DNA of 64,000 bases, taken from contig NZ_CP109055.1 of assembly GCF_035975855.1 (NCBI RefSeq), forward strand, positions 806,001-870,000, given 5' to 3'. The position numbers and the translations under genes were made by a program. This DNA is from Streptomyces sp. NBC_01304. Lineage in GTDB: Bacteria; Actinomycetota; Actinomycetes; Streptomycetales; Streptomycetaceae. Below, one piece after another: positions 17,428 through 24,612 of this stretch. Each line of letters begins with the position of its first letter. The first letter of the stretch is position 1. Below the pieces are notes generated by a model. It had not been told where the DNA came from, did not search any database, and saw only the letters and a program-made list of their open reading frames with translations.

Positions 17428-18204
17428 TCAGGCCGTCGAGCGCAGAAGCATGAGTGAGCCCGTGTACGCAGGCCGGCCACGCAGGTGGCCGAAGGCCCCG
17501 TCCCAGGCGCCGGAGCCCAGGGCGCAGCGCAGGGACGTGTCGAAGTCTTCGCGGGCCTGGTCGCCGATGAAGCTCCAGGCCGAGCAGGCCTGGCGGGCGG
17601 CGGGGTCCAGGAGGAGTTCGGGGCGGCCGTAGTACGCCTCGTTGAAGCCGTCGGTGCAGTCCAGTGGGATGGGGACGAACTGGATGGTGGTCGTGCCGCC
17701 CAGCGCGCTGGTGAGGTGGTGCAGGGGTGGGTGGCGGCGGGCTTCGGTGTCGAGGACTTCGGGGGCGTACTCGTACAGCCAGAAGTCACGTACGCGGGTG
17801 GGGTCGCAGGTCAGCACCACGACGGGGCCGCGCGTCACGCGTCGCATCTCGCGCAGACCGGCGGCGACGTCGGACCACTGGTGGACGCTGAACAGCGTCA
17901 TCGCCGCGTCGAACTGCTTGTCGGCGAAGGGGAGGTCTTCGGCGACGGCGTCGACGGCCGTGGCGAGTTCGGCCGGGCGCTGGGCGCGCATGGCCAGGGA
18001 AGGCTCGACCGCGGTGATGGTGTGCGCGGCGCTCTCGTAGGACCCGGTGCCCGCGCCGACGTTGAGGACGTTGCGCGCGTCCCCGAGCGCCTCGGCGATG
18101 AACTGGGCGATGCGCTCATCGGGACGGCGGTAGGAGGCGTATCCGCGGCCGATGGCACCGTAGTCGACGTCGCCGGCGCTTCCGTCCTGGGTGCGCATGA
18201 CCAT
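17428..18204 (-). CDS. Class I SAM-dependent methyltransferase
   Basis: 258 aa. ATG 18204 has GGAGGT 6 nt upstream. SAM-binding motif I is NVLNVGAGTGSYE (residues about 45-57), followed by ITAVEPSLAMRAQRP (motif II) and DAVAEDLPFADKQFDAAMTLFSVHQW (UbiE/Methyltransf_11 type). The N-terminus, DYGAIGRGYASYRRPD, matches the same Streptomyces group. Substrate unknown; no biosynthetic partners adjacent. Confidence 0.88.
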   Translation of the reverse strand: MVMRTQDGSAGDVDYGAIGRGYASYRRPDERIAQFIAEALGDARNVLNVGAGTGSYESAAHTITAVEPSLAMRAQRPAELATAVDAVAEDLPFADKQFDAAMTLFSVHQWSDVAAGLREMRRVTRGPVVVLTCDPTRVRDFWLYEYAPEVLDTEARRHPPLHHLTSALGGTTTIQFVPIPLDCTDGFNEAYYGRPELLLDPAARQACSAWSFIGDQAREDFDTSLRCALGSGAWDGAFGHLRGRPAYTGSLMLLRSTA

Positions 18205-18350
18205 GGGTGACCTCCCTCGATGGCCCGGACCGAGGGGCATTGGCAGGCGCCCCTCGAACAACACCCCCTATCTTGCATCTGCCATGCCTCTTCTCGCACT
18301 CCCCTTGCGCATGCTTGGACAATCGACCAAACGATCTCGCACATACGCAT

Positions 18351-18385
18351 GGTCGGATCCTGCCCCGGTTGGGCAGGATCCGACC
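18351..18385. terminator. Perfect 15-bp inverted repeat with 5-nt loop
   Basis: GGTCGGATCCTGCCC at 18351-18365 pairs fully with 18371-18385 around CGGTT. No T-run follows on either strand. It lies beyond the MITE-like element, downstream of formate dehydrogenase on the minus strand, so it may be that gene's terminator pushed away by the insertion; it could also be an operator for the methyltransferase 147 bp away. Confidence 0.55.
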
Positions 18386-18422
18386 GCGCCGGGGGTGAGC
18401 GTGCTGACGTGCCGCGTGGGCT

Positions 18423-18601
18423 CTAGGGCCTGTCTTCAAACTCCCGTCGTCGCCCGAAGGGCGGCCTTGCGGCGTCTGGTGCGTGCTCTCGGCGTGCCGG
18501 GTGGAAGTCCTCGTACTGGACGTACTTGGGCTTTCGCCCGGTGCGGCGAGAGTGCGTGCCGGGCGTCGCGGGGCAGGCGGGAGTTTGAAGACAGGCCCTA
18601 G
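18423..18601. mobile_element. MITE-like element with perfect 24-bp terminal inverted repeats
   Basis: Bases 18423-18446 are the exact reverse complement of 18578-18601; the whole element is 179 bp, codes nothing, and its interior is also partly palindromic around 18500-18540. Both ends are CTAG, which may be the target duplication or part of the repeat. These are features of a miniature element mobilised in trans by a transposase (IS5-like elements prefer such targets; family assignment is a guess). The right end contains the TAG stop of formate dehydrogenase. Confidence 0.85.
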
Positions 18602-19770
18602 CGGTCGGGGGCGGAGTTCACGGCGTAGGAGTGGGCGCCGGTGCCGGCGAGGGCTCCGCCCGAGACGATCAGGTACTCGTCGCGGATGGGCTTGTCCGCG
18701 AACCAGGCTTCGAGGATCTCGCGGGTGCCGGCGGCGTATCGGGCCTGGGCGGAGAGCGAGGAACCGGAGATGTGCGGGGTCATGCCGTGGTGCGGCATGG
18801 TGCGCCAGGGGTGGTCTGCCGGAGCGGGCTGCGGGTACCAGACGTCGCCCGCGTACCCGGCCAACTGGCCGCTCTCCAGGGCCTGCTGGACCGCCTCCTG
18901 GTCGACGATCTTCGCGCGGGCGGTGTTGATCAGATAGGCGCCGCGCTTCATGGTGGCGAGCAGCTTGTCGTCGAAGAGGTGCTCGGTCTCGGGGTGCAGG
19001 GGTGCGTTGATGGTGACGACATCGCAGTGCGGGACCATCGCGGCGGCCGACTCGTGGAAGACCAGGCCGAGTTCCTCCTCGACGTCGGCGGGCAGCCGGT
19101 GCCGGTCGGTGTAGTGCAGCTTCACGTCGAAGGGAGCCAGGCGGCGCAGCACCGCAAGGCCGATGCGGCCCGCGGCGACCGTGCCGACGTGCATGCCCTC
19201 CAGGTCGTACGAGCGGGCCACGCAGTCTGCGATGTTCCAGCCGCCGTCCAGGACCACTTGGTGCGACGGCAGGTAGTTGCGTACGAGCGAGAGCGTCATC
19301 ATCACCACGTGCTCGGCGACGCTGATGCTGTTGCAGTACGTCACTTCGGCGACGGTCACGCCGTGCGCGATCGCCGCGTCGAGGTCTACGTGGTCGGAGC
19401 CGATGCCCGCCGTGACGGCGAGCTTGAGGTTCTTGGCTGCGGCGATCCGCTCCGGGGTCAGGTAGGCCGGCCAGAACGGCTGGGATATCACCACGTCCGC
19501 GTCCACCAGCTCACGGTCGAAGACCGACCCGGCACCGTCCTTGTCGGAGGTGACGACGAGGGTGTGACCCCGGCTCTCCAGGTAGGCGCGCAGGCCGAGT
19601 TCGCCGGAGACGCTGCCGAGGAGGTGGCCGGGGGTGAAGTCGGCGCCCAGGGGCGTGGGCGCCGACTGGCCGTCGGGGTAGCGCTCGATGCGGGGCAGGT
19701 CGTCGCGGGCGTACGTGGTGGGGTATCCGTCGGCGGGGTCGTCGTACAGGACGCAGAGCACCTTGGCCAT
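18598..19770 (-). CDS. fdh: NAD-dependent formate dehydrogenase
   Basis: 390 aa, matching family length. ATG 19770, GAGGAG upstream. It is a D-2-hydroxyacid dehydrogenase-fold protein with the formate-dehydrogenase signatures: QPFWPAYLTPERI (substrate pocket), CNSISVAEHVVMMTL, the NAD motif VGTVAAGRIG, NTARAKIVD (active-site Arg) and TPHISGSSLSAQ (catalytic His). It oxidises formate to CO2 with NAD+ in the cytoplasm. The stop codon TAG falls inside the CTAG end of the MITE-like element. A LysR gene lies 110 bp upstream on the same strand and may control it. Confidence 0.93.
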   Translation of the reverse strand: MAKVLCVLYDDPADGYPTTYARDDLPRIERYPDGQSAPTPLGADFTPGHLLGSVSGELGLRAYLESRGHTLVVTSDKDGAGSVFDRELVDADVVISQPFWPAYLTPERIAAAKNLKLAVTAGIGSDHVDLDAAIAHGVTVAEVTYCNSISVAEHVVMMTLSLVRNYLPSHQVVLDGGWNIADCVARSYDLEGMHVGTVAAGRIGLAVLRRLAPFDVKLHYTDRHRLPADVEEELGLVFHESAAAMVPHCDVVTINAPLHPETEHLFDDKLLATMKRGAYLINTARAKIVDQEAVQQALESGQLAGYAGDVWYPQPAPADHPWRTMPHHGMTPHISGSSLSAQARYAAGTREILEAWFADKPIRDEYLIVSGGALAGTGAHSYAVNSAPDR

Positions 19771-19880
19771 GGTCACGGCTCCTCGTTGGAGAGGTCTGGC
19801 GTGCGGGATGCCTCCACGGTCCGCGCCCGGCGCACCCATGGTCAAAGTGAACTCTTCTATGCCCAGGAAGCCTTGGGCTA

Positions 19881-20801
19881 TCAGCCCAGGTGGGCGGCGA
19901 GCAGGCGGTCCAGGGTGTCGCGGACCCCGGCCTCCCGCGCGGCCGCCAACAGGGCCCGCACCATGACGGGTTGAGGATCCTGTGCGACGACGGCAAGACC
20001 GACGCGGGGGCCGTGGGCCGGGCCGGACAGCCGCACCACGCGCATCCCCGGCGGGGTGGCGAACATCTGCAGCCAGGCGTGCGAGATCACGCTCGACCAG
20101 CGGCCGGTGACGAGGTGCGCGTACAGTCCGGCGACGGTGTCCGACTCGACCGCCGGAGTGGCCCGGGCGCCGTCGGCGGCGAAGTTCTCGTCCAGGATGC
20201 GGCGGTTGCGCATGCGCGGCGAGAGCAGGCACAGCGGCAGCGCCGCCGCCTGCGCCCAGCTCACTTCGGTGTCCGTGGCATGCGGTCCGTCGGCCGGGGT
20301 GAGCAGCACGTACCGCTCCTCGTACAGCGGCAGGCGCCGCATGTCCCGCAGTGCGCCGTCGTCCAGATACGTCACCGCCGCGTCGATCTCGAAGTCGGCC
20401 AGACGGCGGCTGATGTCCCGCGAGGACAGGGACTCCAGGCTCACCTTCGCGGCCGGATGGCGCTCGGAGAACGGCGCGGTGAGCAGGGAGGTGACGGTGA
20501 GGGCGGTCGGAATGGCGCCCAGCCGTAGCGTGCCGGTCAACTCGCCCCGCAGGGAGGCGAGTTCCTGGCGCAGTGCGTCACGTTCGGCGAGCATGCGGTG
20601 CGCCCAGGCCAGGACGTGTTCCCCTTCGGGGGTCAGGCCCTGGAAACGGTTGCCGCGCCGGATGACGGGCACGCCGAGCTCGGCCTCCAGCCTGCGTATC
20701 CCGGCGGAGAGTGACGGCTGCGAGACGAAGCAGGCGGCCGCGGCCCGCGCGAAGTGCCGCTCCCGGGCCAGGGCGACCAGATACTCCAGCTGTCGCAGCA
20801 C
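19881..20801 (-). CDS. LysR family transcriptional regulator
   Basis: 306 aa from GTG 20801, preceded by GGGGGAA; the open frame extends further but the LysR N-terminus LRQLEYLVALARERHFARAA begins here. HTH at residues about 17-40 (ACFVSQPSLSAGIRRLEAELG), then a LysR substrate-binding domain (LRLGAIPTALTV to the C-terminus). It is upstream of formate dehydrogenase in the same direction, so a role in formate response is likely but not shown. Confidence 0.9.
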   Translation of the reverse strand: MLRQLEYLVALARERHFARAAAACFVSQPSLSAGIRRLEAELGVPVIRRGNRFQGLTPEGEHVLAWAHRMLAERDALRQELASLRGELTGTLRLGAIPTALTVTSLLTAPFSERHPAAKVSLESLSSRDISRRLADFEIDAAVTYLDDGALRDMRRLPLYEERYVLLTPADGPHATDTEVSWAQAAALPLCLLSPRMRNRRILDENFAADGARATPAVESDTVAGLYAHLVTGRWSSVISHAWLQMFATPPGMRVVRLSGPAHGPRVGLAVVAQDPQPVMVRALLAAAREAGVRDTLDRLLAAHLG

Positions 20802-20899
20802 AGTTCCCCCGAGATCCGCGAGTCGATGACACGCAAGAGATACCTCACCTACGAGGCCGGAGGCGCGCCGGAGTGACACCGAGGGGCGACCGCATACGC

Positions 20900-20938
20900 G
20901 AAAGGGCCGCACATCCGGTGCGGATGCGCGGCCCTTTC
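20900..20938 (-). terminator. Rho-independent-type terminator of the Mop gene
   Basis: GAAAGGGCCGC (20900-20910) pairs with GCGGCCCTTTC (20928-20938); the inner bases can extend the stem (ACATCCG/CGGATG). It lies 36 bp beyond the stop of the Mop protein, with CTTTC at the outer edge. Confidence 0.75.
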
Positions 20939-20973
20939 AGCACCGCGGGATCAGGCTGCGGGATCAGACGGGA

Positions 20974-21390
20974 TCAGACGGAGAGGGAGATCTCGGTCGA
21001 CTTGATCAGCGCGACGACGGAGGAGCCGGCGGCCAGCCCCAGGTCGTCGACCGCGTCCTTGGTGATGGCCGCGGTGAGCGCGCCGCCCTCGACGTCGACC
21101 TTGACGGACGCCATGGCGCCGCCGGTGGCGACGTCGGTGACGGTGCCGGCGATCTGGTTGCGGATGGAGACGCCCGCGACCGGGCCGGTGGCGAGGGAGA
21201 CCTCGGTGGACTTCACGAGGGCCTTGACCTCGGAGCCCTCGGCAAGACCGAGGTCCTTGACGGCCTCGGTAGTGATCGCAGCGGTGATGTCCTGGCCGCC
21301 GTCGAGGCGGACCTTGACCGTCGCCATGGCCTCACCTGTGGTGACGGCCGTGACGGTGCCGGCGATCTGGTTGCGGATGCTCAGGCTCAT
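20974..21390 (-). CDS. Molybdopterin/molybdate-binding Mop protein, two TOBE repeats
   Basis: 138 aa from ATG 21390. Two near-identical Mop/TOBE domains, residues about 2-68 and 72-138; each opens with SIRNQIAGTVT and ends with ALVKSTEVSL or ALIKSTEISL. Di-Mop proteins of this size bind molybdate or tungstate as cytoplasmic storage or delivery proteins (MopII, ModG-like). Neighbours fit: the divergent HTH-TOBE regulator, and the molybdenum hydroxylase genes a few kb away. Confidence 0.9.
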   Translation of the reverse strand: MSLSIRNQIAGTVTAVTTGEAMATVKVRLDGGQDITAAITTEAVKDLGLAEGSEVKALVKSTEVSLATGPVAGVSIRNQIAGTVTDVATGGAMASVKVDVEGGALTAAITKDAVDDLGLAAGSSVVALIKSTEISLSV

Positions 21391-21420
21391 GGGGTGGCGC
21401 CTCACTGGGTTGGAGTGTGT

Positions 21421-21448
21421 GTGGCAGGCCGCGTCGGCAGCCTGCCAC
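21421..21448. promoter_or_regulatory. Inverted repeat in the leader of the Mop gene
   Basis: GTGGCAGGC (21421-21429) and GCCTGCCAC (21440-21448) form a 9-bp hairpin with a 10-nt loop, 31 bp upstream of the Mop start. It could be an operator for the HTH-TOBE protein or an RNA hairpin; it does not resemble the Moco riboswitch as far as I can judge. Confidence 0.45.
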
Positions 21449-21557
21449 AGGTCGTGACACCGAAGGTAATACGTCCGCAAAGTGCCGGTTGTGGACCCAC
21501 CGCATCCGCGAGGCGGAACACCCGACTGCCCTGGCAGATCGGGCAAAACCCACGATC

Positions 21558-21600
21558 CTTGATCAAGCACCGGGTCCCGGCACCGCCGTCTGACCTAGAG
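21558..21600 (+). promoter_or_regulatory. Palindrome and -10 element of the HTH-TOBE gene
   Basis: CTTGATCAAG (21558-21567) is a perfect 10-bp palindrome. TAGAGT at 21595-21600 fits TANNNT and ends 8 nt before the GTG start at 21609, with no ribosome site between, so the mRNA is probably leaderless. Autoregulation through the palindrome is an inference. Confidence 0.4.
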
Positions 21601-21608
21601 TTCGGTCC

Positions 21609-22004
21609 GTGCCGTCGTACAGCATTGGGCAGGCAGCGAGACTCCTTGCCGTGAGTTCGGAGACCGTCCGGAGGTGGGCCGACTCCGGTCGGCTTCGCAT
21701 GGACCGGGACGGGCCGGGCAACCGCGCGATCGACGGGGTGAGTCTGGCGGCGTTCGCCAAGGAACGGGCGGCGGGGATGCACCCGTTGCCCGAGGGCCAA
21801 GTGATCACATCGGTGCGGAACGCGTTCGCCGGGATCGTGACCCGGGTGACGCTCGACGACGTCGCCGCGCAGGTCGAGATCCAGTCGGGGCCGCACCGGA
21901 TCGTCTCGCTGGTGACGCGGGAGTCCGTCGAGGAACTCGGCATCGAGGTCGGCGTCACGGTCACGGCACGCGTGAAGTCGACCAACGTGCACATCGACCT
22001 CTGA
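21609..22004 (+). CDS. Helix-turn-helix regulator with C-terminal TOBE domain (molybdate-responsive)
   Basis: 131 aa from GTG 21609. Residues 1-50 are a MerR/excisionase-like winged HTH (YSIGQAARLLAVSSETVRRWADSG); residues about 62-131 are a TOBE/Mop domain (SVRNAFAGIVTRVTLDDV ... VTARVKSTNVHI) homologous to the Mop repeats of the divergent gene. The fusion matches actinobacterial molybdate-dependent regulators unlike classic ModE in their HTH. It probably senses molybdate and controls the Mop gene and perhaps Mo enzyme genes. Confidence 0.88.
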   Translation: MPSYSIGQAARLLAVSSETVRRWADSGRLRMDRDGPGNRAIDGVSLAAFAKERAAGMHPLPEGQVITSVRNAFAGIVTRVTLDDVAAQVEIQSGPHRIVSLVTRESVEELGIEVGVTVTARVKSTNVHIDL

Positions 22005-22012
22005 CCCACCTC

Positions 22013-22039
22013 GAACCGCCGCGCGCCCCGCGGTGGTTC
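22013..22039. terminator. Hairpin between convergent HTH-TOBE and PucR genes
   Basis: GAACCGCCGCG (22013-22023) pairs with CGCGGTGGTTC (22029-22039), one G-T pair, 5-nt loop. Located between the two convergent stop codons, so it probably acts in both directions. Confidence 0.55.
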
Positions 22040-23555
22040 AGCGGCACAGGAGCGCGGCGCGCAGGTCGAGTTTGTGGTCGAGGAGGGTGAGGTCCCGTCC
22101 GGTGAGGGCCTGCACGCGCTCGATGCGGTAGTGCACGGTGTTGACGTGCAGATGCAGGGCCTTCGCGGTGCGCGCCCAGGAGCAGTTGTGGGCGAGGAAG
22201 ACCTCCAGGGTCTCCAGGAGCGTGCGGTGCGAGGCCGAGTCGCCGTCGGCGAGCGGACCGAGTGTCCTGGCACTGAAGATCCTCCGTACGTCGGCGGGAA
22301 TGCCGGCCAACAGGGAGTCCAGGGAGGCGAGTTCCTCGATCGCGCGCACGCGGCCGGTCACCGGGGAGCCGTGTCTTGCCGCCGCGAGGGCGAAGCGGGC
22401 CTGGGCGAGGGCGGCGGGGAGCCCGCCGGGCCGCGTGGCCGGTGCGCTGACGCCGGCGTACAGGGGCGTCTCGGGCCGGCAGCCGTGCAGCAGGGGCCAG
22501 GGCTCGTCGAGCGGAAGGGGGTCCTCATCACTGCTGCGTACGACGGCGACGGCTTGCGCGCCCTTGGCCGTGCCGGCCTCGAAGACCGTGCCGGGGAGGT
22601 GGTGAAGTGCCTCCCTGAGCGCTTGTTCGGCGCCGCGGCCCGCGAGTCGTCCGCCCATGGTCGTGGCCACGATCCGCCACGGCCCCTCGGCGAGCGGCCC
22701 GCATGCCGCGAGGGCGTTCGCCAGGGCTCCGGCGTCGGTGTCGCCCCTGTCGAGGAGGGCGATCAACTCCTGCCCGGTGCGACGCCGGTCCTTGTGCCTG
22801 CGGTCGTGGTGGACACGGTACTGGCCGATGACCTCGGCTATCTCGTGCAGGGCCCGGGGAGGAGCGGCACCGGCCTGCGGCGCATGCAGATACCAGGTGT
22901 CGTACGGCGTGCTCTCGGCCTGGACTCTCAGCGTTTCCCCGGCGCCGCCGCGCAGGCTCTCCACCGCCCGCGCCGCCGACAGCTCGGGGGCCGAAGCGGT
23001 GCGGGCAAGGGTGCGTCCGGTGCTGGTCAGCACGTAACACGGCGGGGTGCCGAACGGGGCGCACGCACGCCGGAGCAGTTCCTCGGCATCGGTGTCCTGA
23101 TCGACGAGACGGCCGAGGTCTCCGCGTACGTTCTCGGGGAGGGCGAAGTGGTCCGCGGGGCGGCGGCTGAGGTCGCCCCACTGGCGCCGGTAGACGACTT
23201 CGGTGATGGCCCGGAAGTTCGTGTACGCCGGTACGGCCAGGAGCGCGATGCCGTGTGCGCGGCAGGAGTTGACGACGTCGGCGGGGATGGTGCCGTGGGT
23301 CTCCTCTCCGGCGAGCAGCGCCGCTGCCCCGGCCGCTGCCAGTGCGGAGACGAAGCGTTCGGTCCTGGCGTGGCCGTCCGCCGCGTTCCACCAGACCAGC
23401 CCGCTGAGCACGATCTCTCCGGGCTGGACGAACCGGGCGGGGTCCTCCAGGTCGGTGGCGGTGACTCCGCTGATCGTCCGGTGGAGCAGGTTCTCGCCAC
23501 CCCAGACGAGGGTGAGTTCGAGTCCCTCTGTCTGGAGGAGGTCTCCGACGTGCAT
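22038..23555 (-). CDS. pucR: PucR family transcriptional regulator (purine catabolism type)
   Basis: 505 aa. ATG 23555 has AAGGAG upstream. Domains: N-terminal PucR domain, residues about 1-125 (MHVGDLLQTEGLELTLVWGG, PGEIVLSGLVWW); central GGDEF-like region; C-terminal PucR HTH (HNCSWARTAKALHLHVNTVH). PucR proteins activate purine breakdown genes in response to allantoin-type intermediates. Divergent from the xanthine-dehydrogenase-type genes, with a palindrome between, so it is the likely regulator of that operon. Confidence 0.88.
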   Translation of the reverse strand: MHVGDLLQTEGLELTLVWGGENLLHRTISGVTATDLEDPARFVQPGEIVLSGLVWWNAADGHARTERFVSALAAAGAAALLAGEETHGTIPADVVNSCRAHGIALLAVPAYTNFRAITEVVYRRQWGDLSRRPADHFALPENVRGDLGRLVDQDTDAEELLRRACAPFGTPPCYVLTSTGRTLARTASAPELSAARAVESLRGGAGETLRVQAESTPYDTWYLHAPQAGAAPPRALHEIAEVIGQYRVHHDRRHKDRRRTGQELIALLDRGDTDAGALANALAACGPLAEGPWRIVATTMGGRLAGRGAEQALREALHHLPGTVFEAGTAKGAQAVAVVRSSDEDPLPLDEPWPLLHGCRPETPLYAGVSAPATRPGGLPAALAQARFALAAARHGSPVTGRVRAIEELASLDSLLAGIPADVRRIFSARTLGPLADGDSASHRTLLETLEVFLAHNCSWARTAKALHLHVNTVHYRIERVQALTGRDLTLLDHKLDLRAALLCR

Positions 23556-23602
23556 GTGCTGACTCCTTGTACGGCCGCCGGATCCGCGTTCCGGCTTCTC
23601 AT

Positions 23603-23617
23603 ATTCACCAGGTGAAT
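23603..23617. promoter_or_regulatory. Operator candidate ATTCACCAGGTGAAT
   Basis: A perfect 7-1-7 palindrome 48 bp before pucR. The half-site ATTCACCAG recurs at 23672-23680, closer to the xdh genes. Spacing between the two suggests cooperative binding by PucR at this divergent promoter region (inference). Confidence 0.6.
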
Positions 23618-23787
23618 GCGAGTTGAAACATCGTAAGTGCAAGGAACCAGATGCGAAATGCCTCTTGGTTGATTCACCAGTCCCAGGCCGCTGGGGCTGG
23701 AGCTTTTCCGTGCGGCGGACCAGTCGTTTTCGGCCCCCGGCACGGCTTCACTGAGCCAAGGAAGCAGCGGTCGACGGTGGTGGAGAC

Positions 23788-24612
23788 ATGGATCTGAACA
23801 CGGTTCTCGATGTGCTTGACGCACGCCGGCGCGGGCCCTGGCGTCGGGGCGATGCCTGGCTCGGCGGCGGTACTTACCTCTTCTCGGAGCCGCAGCCGCA
23901 GCTGCGTCGCCTGGTGGATCTGAGCCGGATGGGCTGGGAGCCGGTCCGGACGCTGCCGGACGGATCGTTGGAGATCGCGGCCACCTGCACGATCGCGGAG
24001 CTGTCCCGGTTCGGGCGGACCCTCGACGCGGCGGCCGCCCCGCTCTTCGAGCAGTGCTGCCGGGCCTTTCTCGCCTCGTTCAAGATCTGGAACATGGCGA
24101 CCGTGGGCGGCAATCTCTGCAACGGCCTGCCGGCCGGGCCGATGATCTCCCTCACCGCTGCCCTCGACGGTGAGTGCCTGCTCCAGGCGCAGGACGGCTC
24201 GCTGCGGCGGGTGAAGGTCGCGGACTTCGTCACCGGAGCCGGCCGCAAGGACCTTGCCGAGGGCGAGTTGCTGCGGTCGGTGACGATCCCCGCCCGCTCG
24301 CTGTGGTGCCGTACGGCCTTCATGCAGGTGTCGCTCTACGGGCTCGGGCGCTCCGGGGCCCTCGTCATCGGGACGCTGGATCCGGTGGACGGCTCGCTCG
24401 CCGTGACCATCACGGCCGCGACGAGGCGTCCGTTCCGGCTCTGGTTCGCCCTGCCGCCGGACCGGGCCGAGTTGCGCGCGGCGATCGCTTCGGCCGTGGG
24501 CGAGGCCGACTGGTTCGACGACATCCATGGACTGCCCGAGTGGCGGCGGCAGATGTCCTTCCTCCTCGCCGAGCAGGTCCGGCGGGAACTAGTCCAGGGG
24601 CGTGTGCGATGA
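23788..24612 (+). CDS. xdhB: FAD-binding subunit of molybdenum hydroxylase (xanthine dehydrogenase type)
   Basis: 274 aa. ATG 23788 with GGTGGAGA upstream. FAD-binding PCMH-type domain: AWLGGGTYLF, VDLSRMGWEP, TCTIAELSRF, and the FAD motif SFKIWNMATVGGNLCNGLPAG; C-terminal CO dehydrogenase flavoprotein domain from about residue 170. It passes electrons from the Fe-S centres to NAD. The stop overlaps the next start by 4 bp (ATGA), so the two subunits are translationally coupled. Confidence 0.9.
   Translation: MDLNTVLDVLDARRRGPWRRGDAWLGGGTYLFSEPQPQLRRLVDLSRMGWEPVRTLPDGSLEIAATCTIAELSRFGRTLDAAAAPLFEQCCRAFLASFKIWNMATVGGNLCNGLPAGPMISLTAALDGECLLQAQDGSLRRVKVADFVTGAGRKDLAEGELLRSVTIPARSLWCRTAFMQVSLYGLGRSGALVIGTLDPVDGSLAVTITAATRRPFRLWFALPPDRAELRAAIASAVGEADWFDDIHGLPEWRRQMSFLLAEQVRRELVQGRVR

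Noticed and set aside
21421..21448. Molybdenum cofactor riboswitch before the Mop gene
   Set aside because: Only one short hairpin is visible; the multi-stem Moco motif is not recognisable by eye.
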